Shown: positions 45,245-53,168, numbered from the stretch's first letter. The stretch is DNA of 64,000 nt from Opitutales bacterium (GCA_028045305.1 JAOFTV010000001.1:62001-126000), one strand, 5' to 3'. A program made the numbers and translations. The notes: generated from the sequence alone by a model not told the origin.

Positions 45245-46642
45245 ATGAACCTAGATACCCAATATGACCTAATTATAATTGGAGGAGGACCTGCGGGTTA
45301 CGCGGCGGGCATTCGGGCGGGACAACTTGGCCGCCGTGCCCTCGTTGTTGAAAAGGAGAGAGCCGGGGGTACCTGTTTGAACTGGGGGTGTATACCTTCC
45401 AAGGCTTTGCTGAAAAGTGCCGAAGCCTATCAAGCCGCCCTGCACTCAGAAACTTTTGGTTTTACCTGTAAGGAAATTGAAGTTGATTTCGCTCAGGTAA
45501 TGGGTCGGTCCCGTACGGTTGCCGATCAAATGGGAGGTGGTATCGAATTTCTTTTCAAGAAAAATAAAGTGGATTATGTGGTCGGCTCTGCCAATTTAAT
45601 GGAGCCTGGCGTAGTTGAGGTGGTTGATGGTGAGCACGCGGGTACATTACTAAAAGCTGACAAGGTCATGATTGCGACCGGGTGTAAACCTAGAACCCTT
45701 GAGGAAGTGCCTGTTGATGGGAAGCGTATCATGACTTCGAGAGAAGCATTAGCAATGAAGGAGATGCCAGCAAGTATAGCCATTCTTGGTGCCGGTGCCA
45801 TCGGAGCGGAATTTGCCTATTTTCTTAATGCCTTCGGATGCAAAGTTACTCTGATTGAAATGTTGCCCAAGGTCCTGCCAGTTGAAGACTCAGAGATCTC
45901 CAAGGCTCTGGCCACCGCTTTTGATAAACAAGGCATTATTTGTCGTGTAAATACACGGGTGGATGAAATTGAGGTCGTGGAAGATGGAGTTTCCTTAACC
46001 CTAAATGGAGAAAAGGGTGAAGAATCTATCATGGTTGACTCCGTTTTGCTGGCGATTGGAGTGGTGCCCAATTTGCAGGGTGTATTTTCGGAAAAATGTA
46101 AAATTGAATTAGACCGCGGATACATAAAAGTGGATGAGAACTACCAAACATCTATCCCTCAAGTTTTTGCGACGGGTGATGTGGTTGGGCCACCTTGGTT
46201 GGCTCATGTGGCGACCTTCCGTGCGGTGCAGGCAGTTAATGGTATGTTTGAGCATGCCAAGCCAATTCCCCTGGACTCATTTCCCGGCTGTACTTATTGC
46301 CAACCACAGGTTGCCAGCATTGGGCTGACCGAGGAAAAGGCCAAGGAAGAGGGAGTCGCTTACAAGGTAGGCAAATTTCCTTTCGCTGCATCAGGCAAGG
46401 CGGTGGCAGTCAACCATCCAGAAGGATTTGTGAAAATTATCGTTGGAGAGAAATATGGGGAGATCTTAGGTGCACATATTATTGGATCGGACGCCACCGA
46501 GTTGATCACCGAATATGGATTGGGGATGAAGCTTGAAGCTACAGTCGATGAGATTCACCAGACCATCCATGCCCACCCCACCATGAGTGAAGCCTTAGCT
46601 GAAGCCGCCGCCTCTGTGCATGGTGAAGCGATTCACATATAA
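45245..46642 (+). CDS. lpd: Dihydrolipoyl dehydrogenase
   Basis: 465 residues. FAD enzyme that reoxidises lipoyl groups in 2-oxoacid dehydrogenases and the glycine cleavage system. FAD-binding IIGGGPAGYAAGIRAGQLG, redox pair GGTCLNWGCIPSKALL, NAD-binding GAGAIGAEFAYF, PQVFATGDVVG and the active-site HAHPTMSEALAEA. No E1/E2 genes are nearby. A weak hairpin follows at about 46652-46670. Confidence 0.95.
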   Translation: MNLDTQYDLIIIGGGPAGYAAGIRAGQLGRRALVVEKERAGGTCLNWGCIPSKALLKSAEAYQAALHSETFGFTCKEIEVDFAQVMGRSRTVADQMGGGIEFLFKKNKVDYVVGSANLMEPGVVEVVDGEHAGTLLKADKVMIATGCKPRTLEEVPVDGKRIMTSREALAMKEMPASIAILGAGAIGAEFAYFLNAFGCKVTLIEMLPKVLPVEDSEISKALATAFDKQGIICRVNTRVDEIEVVEDGVSLTLNGEKGEESIMVDSVLLAIGVVPNLQGVFSEKCKIELDRGYIKVDENYQTSIPQVFATGDVVGPPWLAHVATFRAVQAVNGMFEHAKPIPLDSFPGCTYCQPQVASIGLTEEKAKEEGVAYKVGKFPFAASGKAVAVNHPEGFVKIIVGEKYGEILGAHIIGSDATELITEYGLGMKLEATVDEIHQTIHAHPTMSEALAEAAASVHGEAIHI

Positions 46643-46702
46643 GCAACACTTAGAAAGCTTAAATCTTTCTTTAGGATCATCTCTTGTTTTTGGAAATCGT
46701 CG

Positions 46703-47896
46703 TTACAGGCGATCGAGGGGACTTATAATTCCGAAAGGTTTCTTCATGACATGGGTATAGATTTGGGTAGTCTCTATGGAAGCATGCCCCAGGAGCTCTT
46801 GCACCGTCCGAATATCTGCCCCACCCTCCAGCATGTGCGTGGCAAAGCTGTGGCGCAGGACATGGGGTGTCACCCGTTTTTCGATACCTGCTTTCTTTGC
46901 GGTATTGCGCACTGCATTTTGATACGAATTTTCGAGTGCATGGTGTCGAAGAAGTTCCTCACCTCGAGGATTCTTTGCCAATTGACTGTGGGGAAAAAGG
47001 TACTGCCAGCTAAGTTCTTTGCGAGCCACGCTGAACTTGCGGGCAAGTGCTTCGGTCATACTTGCCCCTGCAAATTTAGCTTTGATATCCTCGGCGTGCA
47101 AAGCTCTTACTTGTTCGACTTGTAGTTGTAAAAAATCAATTAAAGAAGTTGGTAGGACCGATACCCGATCCTTATCTCCCTTGCTCCCTCGGACAGATAA
47201 CTGACCGCGATCAAAATCTAAATCCTTAACCCGCAAGCGCAGTAATTCGTTTACCCGTAAGCCTGCTCCGTATTGCAAGCGGCCCATTAACCGGAATTTA
47301 GTGGGTAGCAATTCCAGCAGGCGAGTCACTTCCTTTTGAGATAAAACAACCGGTACCCTTATTCTCTTCTTTGCTCGGGTTGCCCCCCGAAAATCTACAT
47401 TTGGTTGCTCTCTTACATGGCGGAAGAAAAACAACAGGGCATTAAAACACTGATTTTGACCTGTTGGTGAAATTCTCTTCTCTTCCGCCAAGTAGGTCAA
47501 AAAATTAACTACTTCCCCCGCTTCTGATTCCATTACCTCAATTGGATGGAGAAACGCTTGAAAACGTCGTAACCATCCCATGTACGCTTTTTCTGTAGTG
47601 TAGGCAAGGTGGCGACGGCGGAGTGCCCTTCTCAATTTTGGCCCAGCGATATCACGAGCAGTGATTTCCTGAAAAAACCATTTCAACGCGTCTCCCCATT
47701 GCTTCTTTTGCCAATCATCTGGCTTAGTTGGTAAAACTGCTTCTCGCCAAAAAACCTTTCCATTTTCACGGTTGCTCGGTTCTCCCAATCCCTTCTTTGC
47801 GCAAAAACCAAAATACCACTTGATTGTAATCCACCACGCCTGCCTCTCCTCTGCATTCGCATATTCTTTAAGTTGAACTTTTACCCATTCATGCAT
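46703..47896 (-). CDS. intI: Integron integrase (tyrosine recombinase)
   Basis: 397 residues. Catalyses cassette insertion at attI and excision between attC sites. Catalytic set: R214 (GAGLRVNELLRLR), K239 (RGSKGDKDR), H345 and R348 (TPHVLRHSFATHMLEGG), H371 (LLGHAS) and Y380 (TQIYTHV). The feature that separates IntI from XerC/D is an added segment at about 276-322, here ARKELSWQYLFPHSQLAKNP plus RHHALENSYQNAV. The SAM-like N-terminal DNA-binding domain runs about 88-170. Residues 1-80 are an extra N-terminal region, Trp-rich, not present in the 320-340 residue class 1-type enzymes. Confidence 0.93.
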   Translation of the reverse strand: MHEWVKVQLKEYANAEERQAWWITIKWYFGFCAKKGLGEPSNRENGKVFWREAVLPTKPDDWQKKQWGDALKWFFQEITARDIAGPKLRRALRRRHLAYTTEKAYMGWLRRFQAFLHPIEVMESEAGEVVNFLTYLAEEKRISPTGQNQCFNALLFFFRHVREQPNVDFRGATRAKKRIRVPVVLSQKEVTRLLELLPTKFRLMGRLQYGAGLRVNELLRLRVKDLDFDRGQLSVRGSKGDKDRVSVLPTSLIDFLQLQVEQVRALHAEDIKAKFAGASMTEALARKFSVARKELSWQYLFPHSQLAKNPRGEELLRHHALENSYQNAVRNTAKKAGIEKRVTPHVLRHSFATHMLEGGADIRTVQELLGHASIETTQIYTHVMKKPFGIISPLDRL

Positions 47897-48080
47897 ATGT
47901 CAAATAATTAGTACATGATTTATATGCATGTTTAACAAGAAAATTACTTGATATACAGAGAATAAAGTCCCTTCCCTTATCGCTTCAAATATTAGAGCTT
48001 ATTTAGGTCTTGCTCATCGTTCAAACTTTACATTCATATAAAGTATGCATGATAAAAGTAACGAATAATATAAGTTCGGT
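47897..48080 (+). other. attI: Predicted attI recombination region
   Basis: It lies between intI and the first cassette gene and ends with the core GTTCGGT at 48074-48080; exchange is expected between 48074 and 48075. The region is AT-rich and contains an inverted repeat ACATG-N9-CATGT (47913-47931) and repeated ATGCAT words (about 47891, 47924 and 48045), possible integrase-binding repeats. No attI of this lineage is known to me for comparison, so the left limit is arbitrary. Confidence 0.7.
48027..48056 (+). promoter_or_regulatory. Candidate cassette promoter (Pc)
   Basis: TTTACA (48027-48032) and GATAAA (48051-48056) are 18 bp apart, just left of the attI core and pointing into the cassettes, where integron Pc promoters are expected. 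Matches are 5/6 and 4/6 to sigma70 consensus. Confidence 0.4.
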
Positions 48081-48104
48081 CACAAAGAAGAAGGAGACAA
48101 AAGA

Positions 48105-48473
48105 ATGAGATATGCATCACTAGCCATCGCCCTTGCAGCCGTCATGGTTGCAGGATGCGCAACGACTCCGAAGTCGTATCAGACAACTACAACCGTTTCA
48201 CCGGCTGGACAACAGCAGTACACCGTTGAGTTCAGGATTCAGGAGACAGCAGAAGACGGCACGCAGAATGTGCTGAGCGCCCCAACAGCCGTAACCATGG
48301 CAGGAAAAGAGGCAACCATCAAGGTGTGTGACGAGAAGGAAGAGGACGTGATCTTCTGTACGGTACTCGTTAACGAAACAGCCAATGGTGTCGAGGCTCT
48401 CACAACTATAACCGTCAAAGAAGACGGAAAGAAGATCCTCAGCACCTCGCAGAAAACCGTAATGAAGAAATAG
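48105..48473 (+). CDS. Cassette 1: small lipoprotein of unknown function
   Basis: 122 residues. Signal peptide with lipobox VAGC (cysteine 18), so an anchored lipoprotein. The mature part (about 100 residues) is Thr/Val-rich and strand-like: SPAGQQQYTVEFRIQE, APTAVTMAGKEATIKVCDEK, ALTTITVKEDGKKI. This alternation suggests a single beta-sandwich. AAGGAG precedes the ATG. Nearest to the promoter and so probably the most expressed cassette. The two cysteines of the mature part (CDEKEEDVIFCTV) might form a disulfide. No family recognised. Confidence 0.8.
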   Translation: MRYASLAIALAAVMVAGCATTPKSYQTTTTVSPAGQQQYTVEFRIQETAEDGTQNVLSAPTAVTMAGKEATIKVCDEKEEDVIFCTVLVNETANGVEALTTITVKEDGKKILSTSQKTVMKK

Positions 48474-48541
48474 ACCGAACAAGAGAATGGAGGGTAGCAA
48501 AATGGACGCGCCATTTTGCACCCTCATTCAGGACGTTCGGC
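48474..48541 (+). other. attC: attC site of cassette 1
   Basis: Left core ACCGAAC (48474-48480), right core GTTCGGC (48535-48541). Between them GAATGGAGGGTAGCAAAATGG folds back on CCATTTTGCACCCTCATTC with a CGCG-type loop and two unpaired bases on one side, as in attC single-strand hairpins with extrahelical bases. The left GACCGAAC complements the cassette's own start GTTCGGTC (48074-48081). Confidence 0.92.
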
Positions 48542-48594
48542 TTCACAACTTCCACTACCCCCATAACAGAGAAAACCACACCAGGTTACGAAAA

Positions 48595-48993
48595 ATGAAA
48601 ACATTCCAGAGATTGTTCACAAACGCACTCTTAGTCGGCACGTTTGTTCTCGGCTTCGCCACATCAACAGCCATTGCAGGTGATACCACTGCGCAAACGC
48701 AGCCAGTGATTGCCTTGCTCAAGGCCGTAAAAGAGCAGGACCATAAGCAACTGAAATCCGCGTTCTCCGAGAAAATGCGAGCGCAGTACGAAAAAGAAGG
48801 ATGGGACAAAGTCTTGCAGAGATACCAAGAAGGGTTCAAGACAGCGTTTGGAGATTACAAACTTGATGACTTCACCTTTGAATACAAGGGCGACAACGAA
48901 AAAGGCGCGGTGTCCGTAATTCACAAAGGCAAAACGTTTCCTTCACTGTCGGTCATCAAGGAGAAAGCCAAATGGAAACTGAACGAGCGTTAA
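48595..48993 (+). CDS. Cassette 2: exported small protein, NTF2/lumazine-binding-like
   Basis: 132 residues from the ATG at 48595. An upstream in-frame ATG at 48487 falls within the preceding attC and is therefore rejected. Signal peptide LLVGTFVLGFATSTAIAG. The mature domain (AVKEQDHKQLKSAFSEKMRAQYEKEGWDKVL... then YKLDDFTFEYKGDNEKGAVSVIHKGK) has the helix-then-strands pattern of DUF4878/NTF2-like folds, often binding small ligands. That fold guess is weak. Ends KWKLNER. Probably periplasmic. Confidence 0.75.
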   Translation: MKTFQRLFTNALLVGTFVLGFATSTAIAGDTTAQTQPVIALLKAVKEQDHKQLKSAFSEKMRAQYEKEGWDKVLQRYQEGFKTAFGDYKLDDFTFEYKGDNEKGAVSVIHKGKTFPSLSVIKEKAKWKLNER

Positions 48994-49006
48994 CGGTTCC
49001 GAACCA

Positions 49007-49102
49007 GCCGAACAAGTCAGTGGTGGCAACGGCGGACAACGGCGCTAGTTCGCTTCGCTCTGGACGCTTAATCCCCGCCGTGCCACACTTCAGACGTTCG
49101 CC
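49007..49102 (+). other. attC: attC site of cassette 2
   Basis: Left core GCCGAAC (49007-49013), right core GTTCGCC (49096-49102), 96 bp. Arms GTGGTGGCAACGGCGG and CCGCCGTGCCACAC pair apart from two extrahelical bases; the centre is a longer loop region. AGCCGAAC complements the cassette's own start GTTCGGCT (48535-48542). Confidence 0.9.
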
Positions 49103-49108
49103 AGAAAA

Positions 49109-49675
49109 ATGAAACGTGCTCTAAAGTGGATCGGCGGAATTCTAGGAGCCCTAGTGCTGGTGGGTGTCTTGGGATTTGCGTGGATGGTCTACAGCTTCAA
49201 CAAAGCGCTAGAGCCAATTGGTTCCATAGATGAGTATCAGGACGTGTTGGCAGATTGGAAGGCTAGCGGACTAGTCGATCATTTCCCCAGTTCGGTGCCA
49301 CCGAGCGCTCGCACCGTGAGGTTTTCTTCGTCCCCGGGTTTTCTTCAGGGAGGCGGCCATGTTCAACTCAGAATGGAGCTTCCTGAGGCGGAAGTGAAGA
49401 GCCTCCACAAACACGCGACAAAAAATGCGAAGCAGCATCAGGACGGAGGGAACTCTGTAACCCTTGTCAATGAGCAAGATGATGGATTGTGGAGCACCCA
49501 CCCACACACTCTTACCGAGGGCACATACGAGTTTCCAGGCGACTACAGGATTTTCATCTTTCATGCGGAGCCTTACCGGAAGGGGTCGGGGCATGACTGG
49601 AACCACGGTGAAAGCAAAGGCATGGTCGTCAGCCTGCAACGAAACGAAGTTCTTTATTACGCTGAAAACTGGTAA
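49109..49675 (+). CDS. Cassette 3: membrane-anchored protein of unknown function
   Basis: 188 residues. N-terminal anchor or signal ILGALVLVGVLGFAWMVYSF, then a soluble domain with no family recognised. Visible features: SSVPPSARTVRFSSSPGFLQ, LRMELPEAEVKSLHKHA, ending in ESKGMVVSLQRNEVLYYAENW. The ATG is only 13 bp from the cassette start and has no clear ribosome site, so expression may depend on readthrough or leaderless-like initiation. Confidence 0.78.
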   Translation: MKRALKWIGGILGALVLVGVLGFAWMVYSFNKALEPIGSIDEYQDVLADWKASGLVDHFPSSVPPSARTVRFSSSPGFLQGGGHVQLRMELPEAEVKSLHKHATKNAKQHQDGGNSVTLVNEQDDGLWSTHPHTLTEGTYEFPGDYRIFIFHAEPYRKGSGHDWNHGESKGMVVSLQRNEVLYYAENW

Positions 49676-49686
49676 GAAACCAACGA

Positions 49687-49811
49687 GGCGAACAAGACGT
49701 CGATCCTAACGCCTGACCCGCCGCGAGTCGAAAGCATCATGACCATTCAACCATCAACACAGAAGTCAGAGCGCGCCCTCGGTCAGGCGTAGGATGACTC
49801 GGACGTTGGGC
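49687..49811 (+). other. attC: attC site of cassette 3
   Basis: Left core GGCGAAC (49687-49693), right core GTTGGGC (49805-49811), 125 bp. GATCCTAACGCCTGACC pairs with GGTCAGGCGTAGGATGAC with small bulges; the middle is a long variable loop. GGCGAAC complements the cassette's own start GTTCGCC (49096-49102). Confidence 0.9.
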
Positions 49812-49836
49812 TAGAAAAGATTTCAAAGGAAATAAT

Positions 49837-50961
49837 ATGAAAAGACGGAAACCAATTATGAACCTCTTCATTATCTCATTTTGTGTTGGCATGTTGTTCT
49901 GCATCGATGTTCATGCGGCAGACGCAAATCAACAACCTGACACAGAGTCTTGGACTTTCTGCAGCATACCCGACTTTCTAAACTTCGACATAGAATACCC
50001 TCAAGAAGGTTGGGAGGACGCTTTGGGATTCATCCTTGATTCAATGCAGAAAGAGAATCCGGCATTCGCAATGGTTGCGGGTGATCTGGTCATGGGGCAC
50101 TGGGGGCCAACAAAGGCTGATGTAAAGAAATGGGCTGACAAGTATTACCCTCAATGGACCAAGCGATGGGCTGATCATAAACTCAAGGTCTATACAGCAT
50201 TGGGAGATCATGAAGTTGGTGACAATCCATGGAGGGGTGACAAGGCCAAGCTCGTGCCATTCTACAAGGAGGCATTTCAAAAACACCTCAAAATGCCGCT
50301 CAACGGACCTGAACACATGAAAGGAACAGCCTTTTACTGGACCCACAAGAACGCCCTATTCATATCCGTAGATGTGTTTGAAAAGGGCAAAAGTAATCAG
50401 GGAGATATCGCTGCCGGTGTGACCGGGAAGCAGCTCAAATGGTTCGAGGAAGTCCTGAGCAATCACAGGACGAAAGTAGATCATATCGTCGTTATGGGGC
50501 ACACACCGGTTCTGCGACCCGTCCGAACGTTCAGCTCTTCCGGCATGCTGACCGTTAAAGGGCGAGATTCTGCCTTTTGGCAGACCATGGAAAAATACAA
50601 GGTCGATTTATACATTTGTGGAGAAGTGCATGCCGTAACATGCACGCAAAAGGACGGCATTCAGCAAGTCGCTCATGGTGGCCTGATTGGCCGAACGACA
50701 AAACCCAATTACATGGTAGTGACTGTCCACAAGGACAGGCTTGATCTTGATATTAAGGAGATCGATTTGATTAACGGAGAGGGTAGAATTTGGCAGCAAA
50801 AAAAGAGCAAAGGGCCTTGGGATACGATCACGATAACCGATGAGCGCAAGAAGGAAGGCTTCAGCTCGATCGGCCGCGTCAACATCATCAAAGAGGACGG
50901 TAAAAAATCGTTTGAATCAATCACAGGCTTCTTCGATGAGAAGAACAACCCGAAGAAATAG
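49837..50961 (+). CDS. Cassette 4: exported metallophosphoesterase-like protein
   Basis: 374 residues. Signal peptide IISFCVGMLFCIDVHA. The calcineurin-like phosphoesterase blocks are present: AMVAGDLVMG, ALGDHEVG (Asn-His replaced by Asp-His), VMGHTPVLR and CGEVHAVT. The first metal motif DxH is degenerate (SIPDFLNFD), so activity is uncertain. Predicted periplasmic hydrolase of phosphoesters. It is the largest cassette (1219 bp), and AAAGGAAATAA precedes the ATG. Confidence 0.85.
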   Translation: MKRRKPIMNLFIISFCVGMLFCIDVHAADANQQPDTESWTFCSIPDFLNFDIEYPQEGWEDALGFILDSMQKENPAFAMVAGDLVMGHWGPTKADVKKWADKYYPQWTKRWADHKLKVYTALGDHEVGDNPWRGDKAKLVPFYKEAFQKHLKMPLNGPEHMKGTAFYWTHKNALFISVDVFEKGKSNQGDIAAGVTGKQLKWFEEVLSNHRTKVDHIVVMGHTPVLRPVRTFSSSGMLTVKGRDSAFWQTMEKYKVDLYICGEVHAVTCTQKDGIQQVAHGGLIGRTTKPNYMVVTVHKDRLDLDIKEIDLINGEGRIWQQKKSKGPWDTITITDERKKEGFSSIGRVNIIKEDGKKSFESITGFFDEKNNPKK

Positions 50962-50971
50962 AGTGGCAACA

Positions 50972-51030
50972 GCCCAACAAGGCGGTGCAGGCAACGTCGC
51001 TTCGCGTCGTGCCTGACCTTTACGTTGGGC
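50972..51030 (+). other. attC: attC site of cassette 4
   Basis: Left core GCCCAAC (50972-50978) fits RYYYAAC and right core GTTGGGC (51024-51030) fits GTTRRRY; 59 bp. AAGGCGGTGCAGGCAACG pairs with CGTCGTGCCTGACCTT with extrahelical bases, loop TCGCTTCG. AGCCCAAC complements the cassette start GTTGGGCT (49805-49812). Textbook short attC and right end of the array. Confidence 0.95.
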
Positions 51031-51188
51031 AATTTTTAACTCCTCACAACCTCAGAGTAAATCATTCTTAAATTATAATTTTGACCCTTTAAGGGTTTAA
51101 AGAGATTTCGAGATACCAAACTATCTCTGCAACTTGGAAAAAAGATCTTCCTCCTTGCACATGAAAAAACCTAGTTCTTAACCAAAAT

Positions 51189-53168
51189 ATGTTTTTAACT
51201 CGAAAAATCGGGAAAATCCTCCGAGGTAATTCGACTCCATTTCAGCTCTTTATGGCATGCGTTCTTGGGATGATGCTTGGGTTCGTCCCCGGGTTTTCTC
51301 AGGCACCTGGGTTGTTGATCGCTCTGAGCTTTGCCCTGATCATTATAAATGCGAACCTCGTCCTTGCCGCCCTGGTTGGTGTTCTAGCTAAACTGGTCGC
51401 TCTGCCGCTTATACCCCTTGCCTACTCCGCGGGAACTTTTTTACTGGATGGGCCCACCCAAGGCCTTTTCAAAACTTTCATCAATGCACCGGTTTTGGCT
51501 TTCTTTGGGCTCGAATATTATACGGTAACCGGCGGTCAATTTCTTGGAGTGGTCCTCGGTTTGGTAGCTGGCGTCCTCGTATCTTTTGGTATGACTTCCT
51601 TTCGTAAGAAAATGGCGGATTTGGAAAAGAGCAGCGAAAAGTTCCAAAACTATTCATCCAAATTTTGGGTTCGCGCACTGGTCTGGATCATTCTGGGTGG
51701 AGGAGACCAAAAAGAATCCTGGGACAGCTTTCTGGCAAAAAAGATTGGTAACCCCATACGCCTGCTTGGCATTGTCTTTGTGGTCCTGCTTGGAAGTCTC
51801 CTCTATATCCTGAGCCTTTTTTTTAAAGGACCCATCCTGACGGCAACTCTGCAGGCAGGGTTGGAACGGATCAATGGAGCCACGGTTGAAGTTAAGGATG
51901 CGGAGGTCGATTTCAAGGCAAACCGTTTGAAGGTGACCGGGCTTGTAGTGGCTGATGCAACCAACCTGGAGTATGATTTAATACGGGTAGAAAAATTGGA
52001 AGCTGATATAGATACGACCGATCTGCTTCGCAAAAGAGTGCGACTGGATAAGGTACATTTAGTGGATGCCACTCATGGAGAAAAACGGGACTATCAGGCC
52101 GTACAGGTCAGACCACTTCCCAAAGTGTCAGACCCTCTGCCACCCGTAGAGCCTGATGATAAAACGATCGAAGACTATGTGGTGAATTCGGCAGAATGGA
52201 GAGAGAAGTTGGCCAAGCTCAAGGAATGGATTGAGCAGGCATCCGGAATCAAAGACAAAATGGAGGATCAGATCGCCCAACTCCCAAACGAAGTACATGC
52301 GGAAAAAGTGGCCTTGCCCAGACCGGATTACTTCTATGACCGGGCTTTGCATTTACTGGAAGAAAGCCCAAGCTTTACTGTGGGCGAATTTATTGCCGAA
52401 GAAGTCCATGTACCCTTCCTTGTGGCGGAAACCCTCAATATTCGATGCAAAAACCTCTCTTCTCACCCACACCTGGTAAAAGAAGACAAGGAAGTGAGCA
52501 TTTCCTCCAGCAAAGGCACCTTGGGGATGAGCCTATTCCTTGGTGGGCCATCAGGTGGAGAGGCAGGCACTTATGAGATCGCCTTTTTTTACAAAGGCTT
52601 GCCTGTGGACGAAGTACTGAGCGGGATAAAAATGGGAGGCAACCCACCCCTGCAAGGTGGAACGATTGATATTAGTACAGATGGTAATTGGAAAAGCCAG
52701 GAAGGTGAAATGTTTGTCCATCTGCCCGTGACCGTGTTGGTGAAAGGCACGACCGTGGCCATCCCTAAACTCGGGCAAACTCAACTGGACTCACTGATCC
52801 TCCCTGTAAATATCTTTGGCCCCCTGGACAATCCGAGAGTTAAGGTAGATACCCAAGCCTTTTCCAACTTTCTTCTCGAAGCAGGAAAAAGTGTTCTTCA
52901 AAAAAAGATCACTTCAGAAATCCAGAAACAGATTGGCGGGAACCTTCCTGGGAATTTACTCGATGGGAATTTGCAAAATCTTATTCCAGGCGGAACAGGG
53001 CAAAAACTCTTGGATACGAAAGGTGCAGACGGGCTTTTGCAGGGCTTACTACCCCTTCAGTCCGGTGCCCAAGAAACAAAGGATGATAGTCCAAGTCAGA
53101 AAGAGGAGGAGGACAAACCCGAAGATGCGGCCAAAAGTTTATTCAATAACTTGCTCAACAGCCGATAA
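51189..53168 (+). CDS. Membrane protein with DUF2062/TIGR03546-like head and AsmA-like body
   Basis: 659 residues. N-terminal 140 residues contain about four membrane segments (TPFQLFMACVLGMMLGFVPG, LLIALSFALIIINANLVLAA, FLGVVLGLVAGVLVSFGM), reminiscent of a DUF2062-like group. Another helix at about 195-215 is followed by a long periplasmic region with AsmA/TIGR03545-like patterns (NGATVEVKDAEVDFKANRLKV; DTTDLLRKRVRLDKVHLVDA). The C terminus is acidic (SQKEEEDKPEDAA). It appears to fuse two proteins that are separate neighbours elsewhere; this is from memory. Possibly lipid or envelope transport. It starts 158 bp right of the integron and has no attC, so it is chromosomal. Confidence 0.7.
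   Translation: MFLTRKIGKILRGNSTPFQLFMACVLGMMLGFVPGFSQAPGLLIALSFALIIINANLVLAALVGVLAKLVALPLIPLAYSAGTFLLDGPTQGLFKTFINAPVLAFFGLEYYTVTGGQFLGVVLGLVAGVLVSFGMTSFRKKMADLEKSSEKFQNYSSKFWVRALVWIILGGGDQKESWDSFLAKKIGNPIRLLGIVFVVLLGSLLYILSLFFKGPILTATLQAGLERINGATVEVKDAEVDFKANRLKVTGLVVADATNLEYDLIRVEKLEADIDTTDLLRKRVRLDKVHLVDATHGEKRDYQAVQVRPLPKVSDPLPPVEPDDKTIEDYVVNSAEWREKLAKLKEWIEQASGIKDKMEDQIAQLPNEVHAEKVALPRPDYFYDRALHLLEESPSFTVGEFIAEEVHVPFLVAETLNIRCKNLSSHPHLVKEDKEVSISSSKGTLGMSLFLGGPSGGEAGTYEIAFFYKGLPVDEVLSGIKMGGNPPLQGGTIDISTDGNWKSQEGEMFVHLPVTVLVKGTTVAIPKLGQTQLDSLILPVNIFGPLDNPRVKVDTQAFSNFLLEAGKSVLQKKITSEIQKQIGGNLPGNLLDGNLQNLIPGGTGQKLLDTKGADGLLQGLLPLQSGAQETKDDSPSQKEEEDKPEDAAKSLFNNLLNSR

Larger units (their letters stand above)
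46703..51030. mobile_element. Chromosomal integron with four gene cassettes
   Basis: The element consists of a leftward integrase gene, an attI region (about 47897-48080) and four cassettes, each one gene plus one attC, all oriented rightward. Cassette boundaries from the G|TT exchange points are 48075-48535, 48536-49096, 49097-49805 and 49806-51024. Cassettes look more GC-rich than the flanking chromosome and their codon use differs from neighbours. In each cassette the attC left core is complementary to the cassette's own first bases. This is the standard divergent layout of a functional integron. Location between lpd and an unrelated membrane protein gene suggests insertion or a resident platform. 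Confidence 0.93.

Noticed and set aside
45112-45246. N-terminal extension of PurC by 45 residues
   Set aside because: It overlaps the lpd start and is not part of the family; the internal ATG fits.
46652-46670. Hairpin AGAAAG/CTTTCT after lpd as terminator
   Set aside because: Only 6 AT-rich pairs with a short T run; too weak to call.
48487-48594. N-terminal extension of the cassette 2 protein
   Set aside because: It lies inside the attC hairpin of cassette 1 and encodes no signal peptide; the ATG at 48595 gives a clean one.
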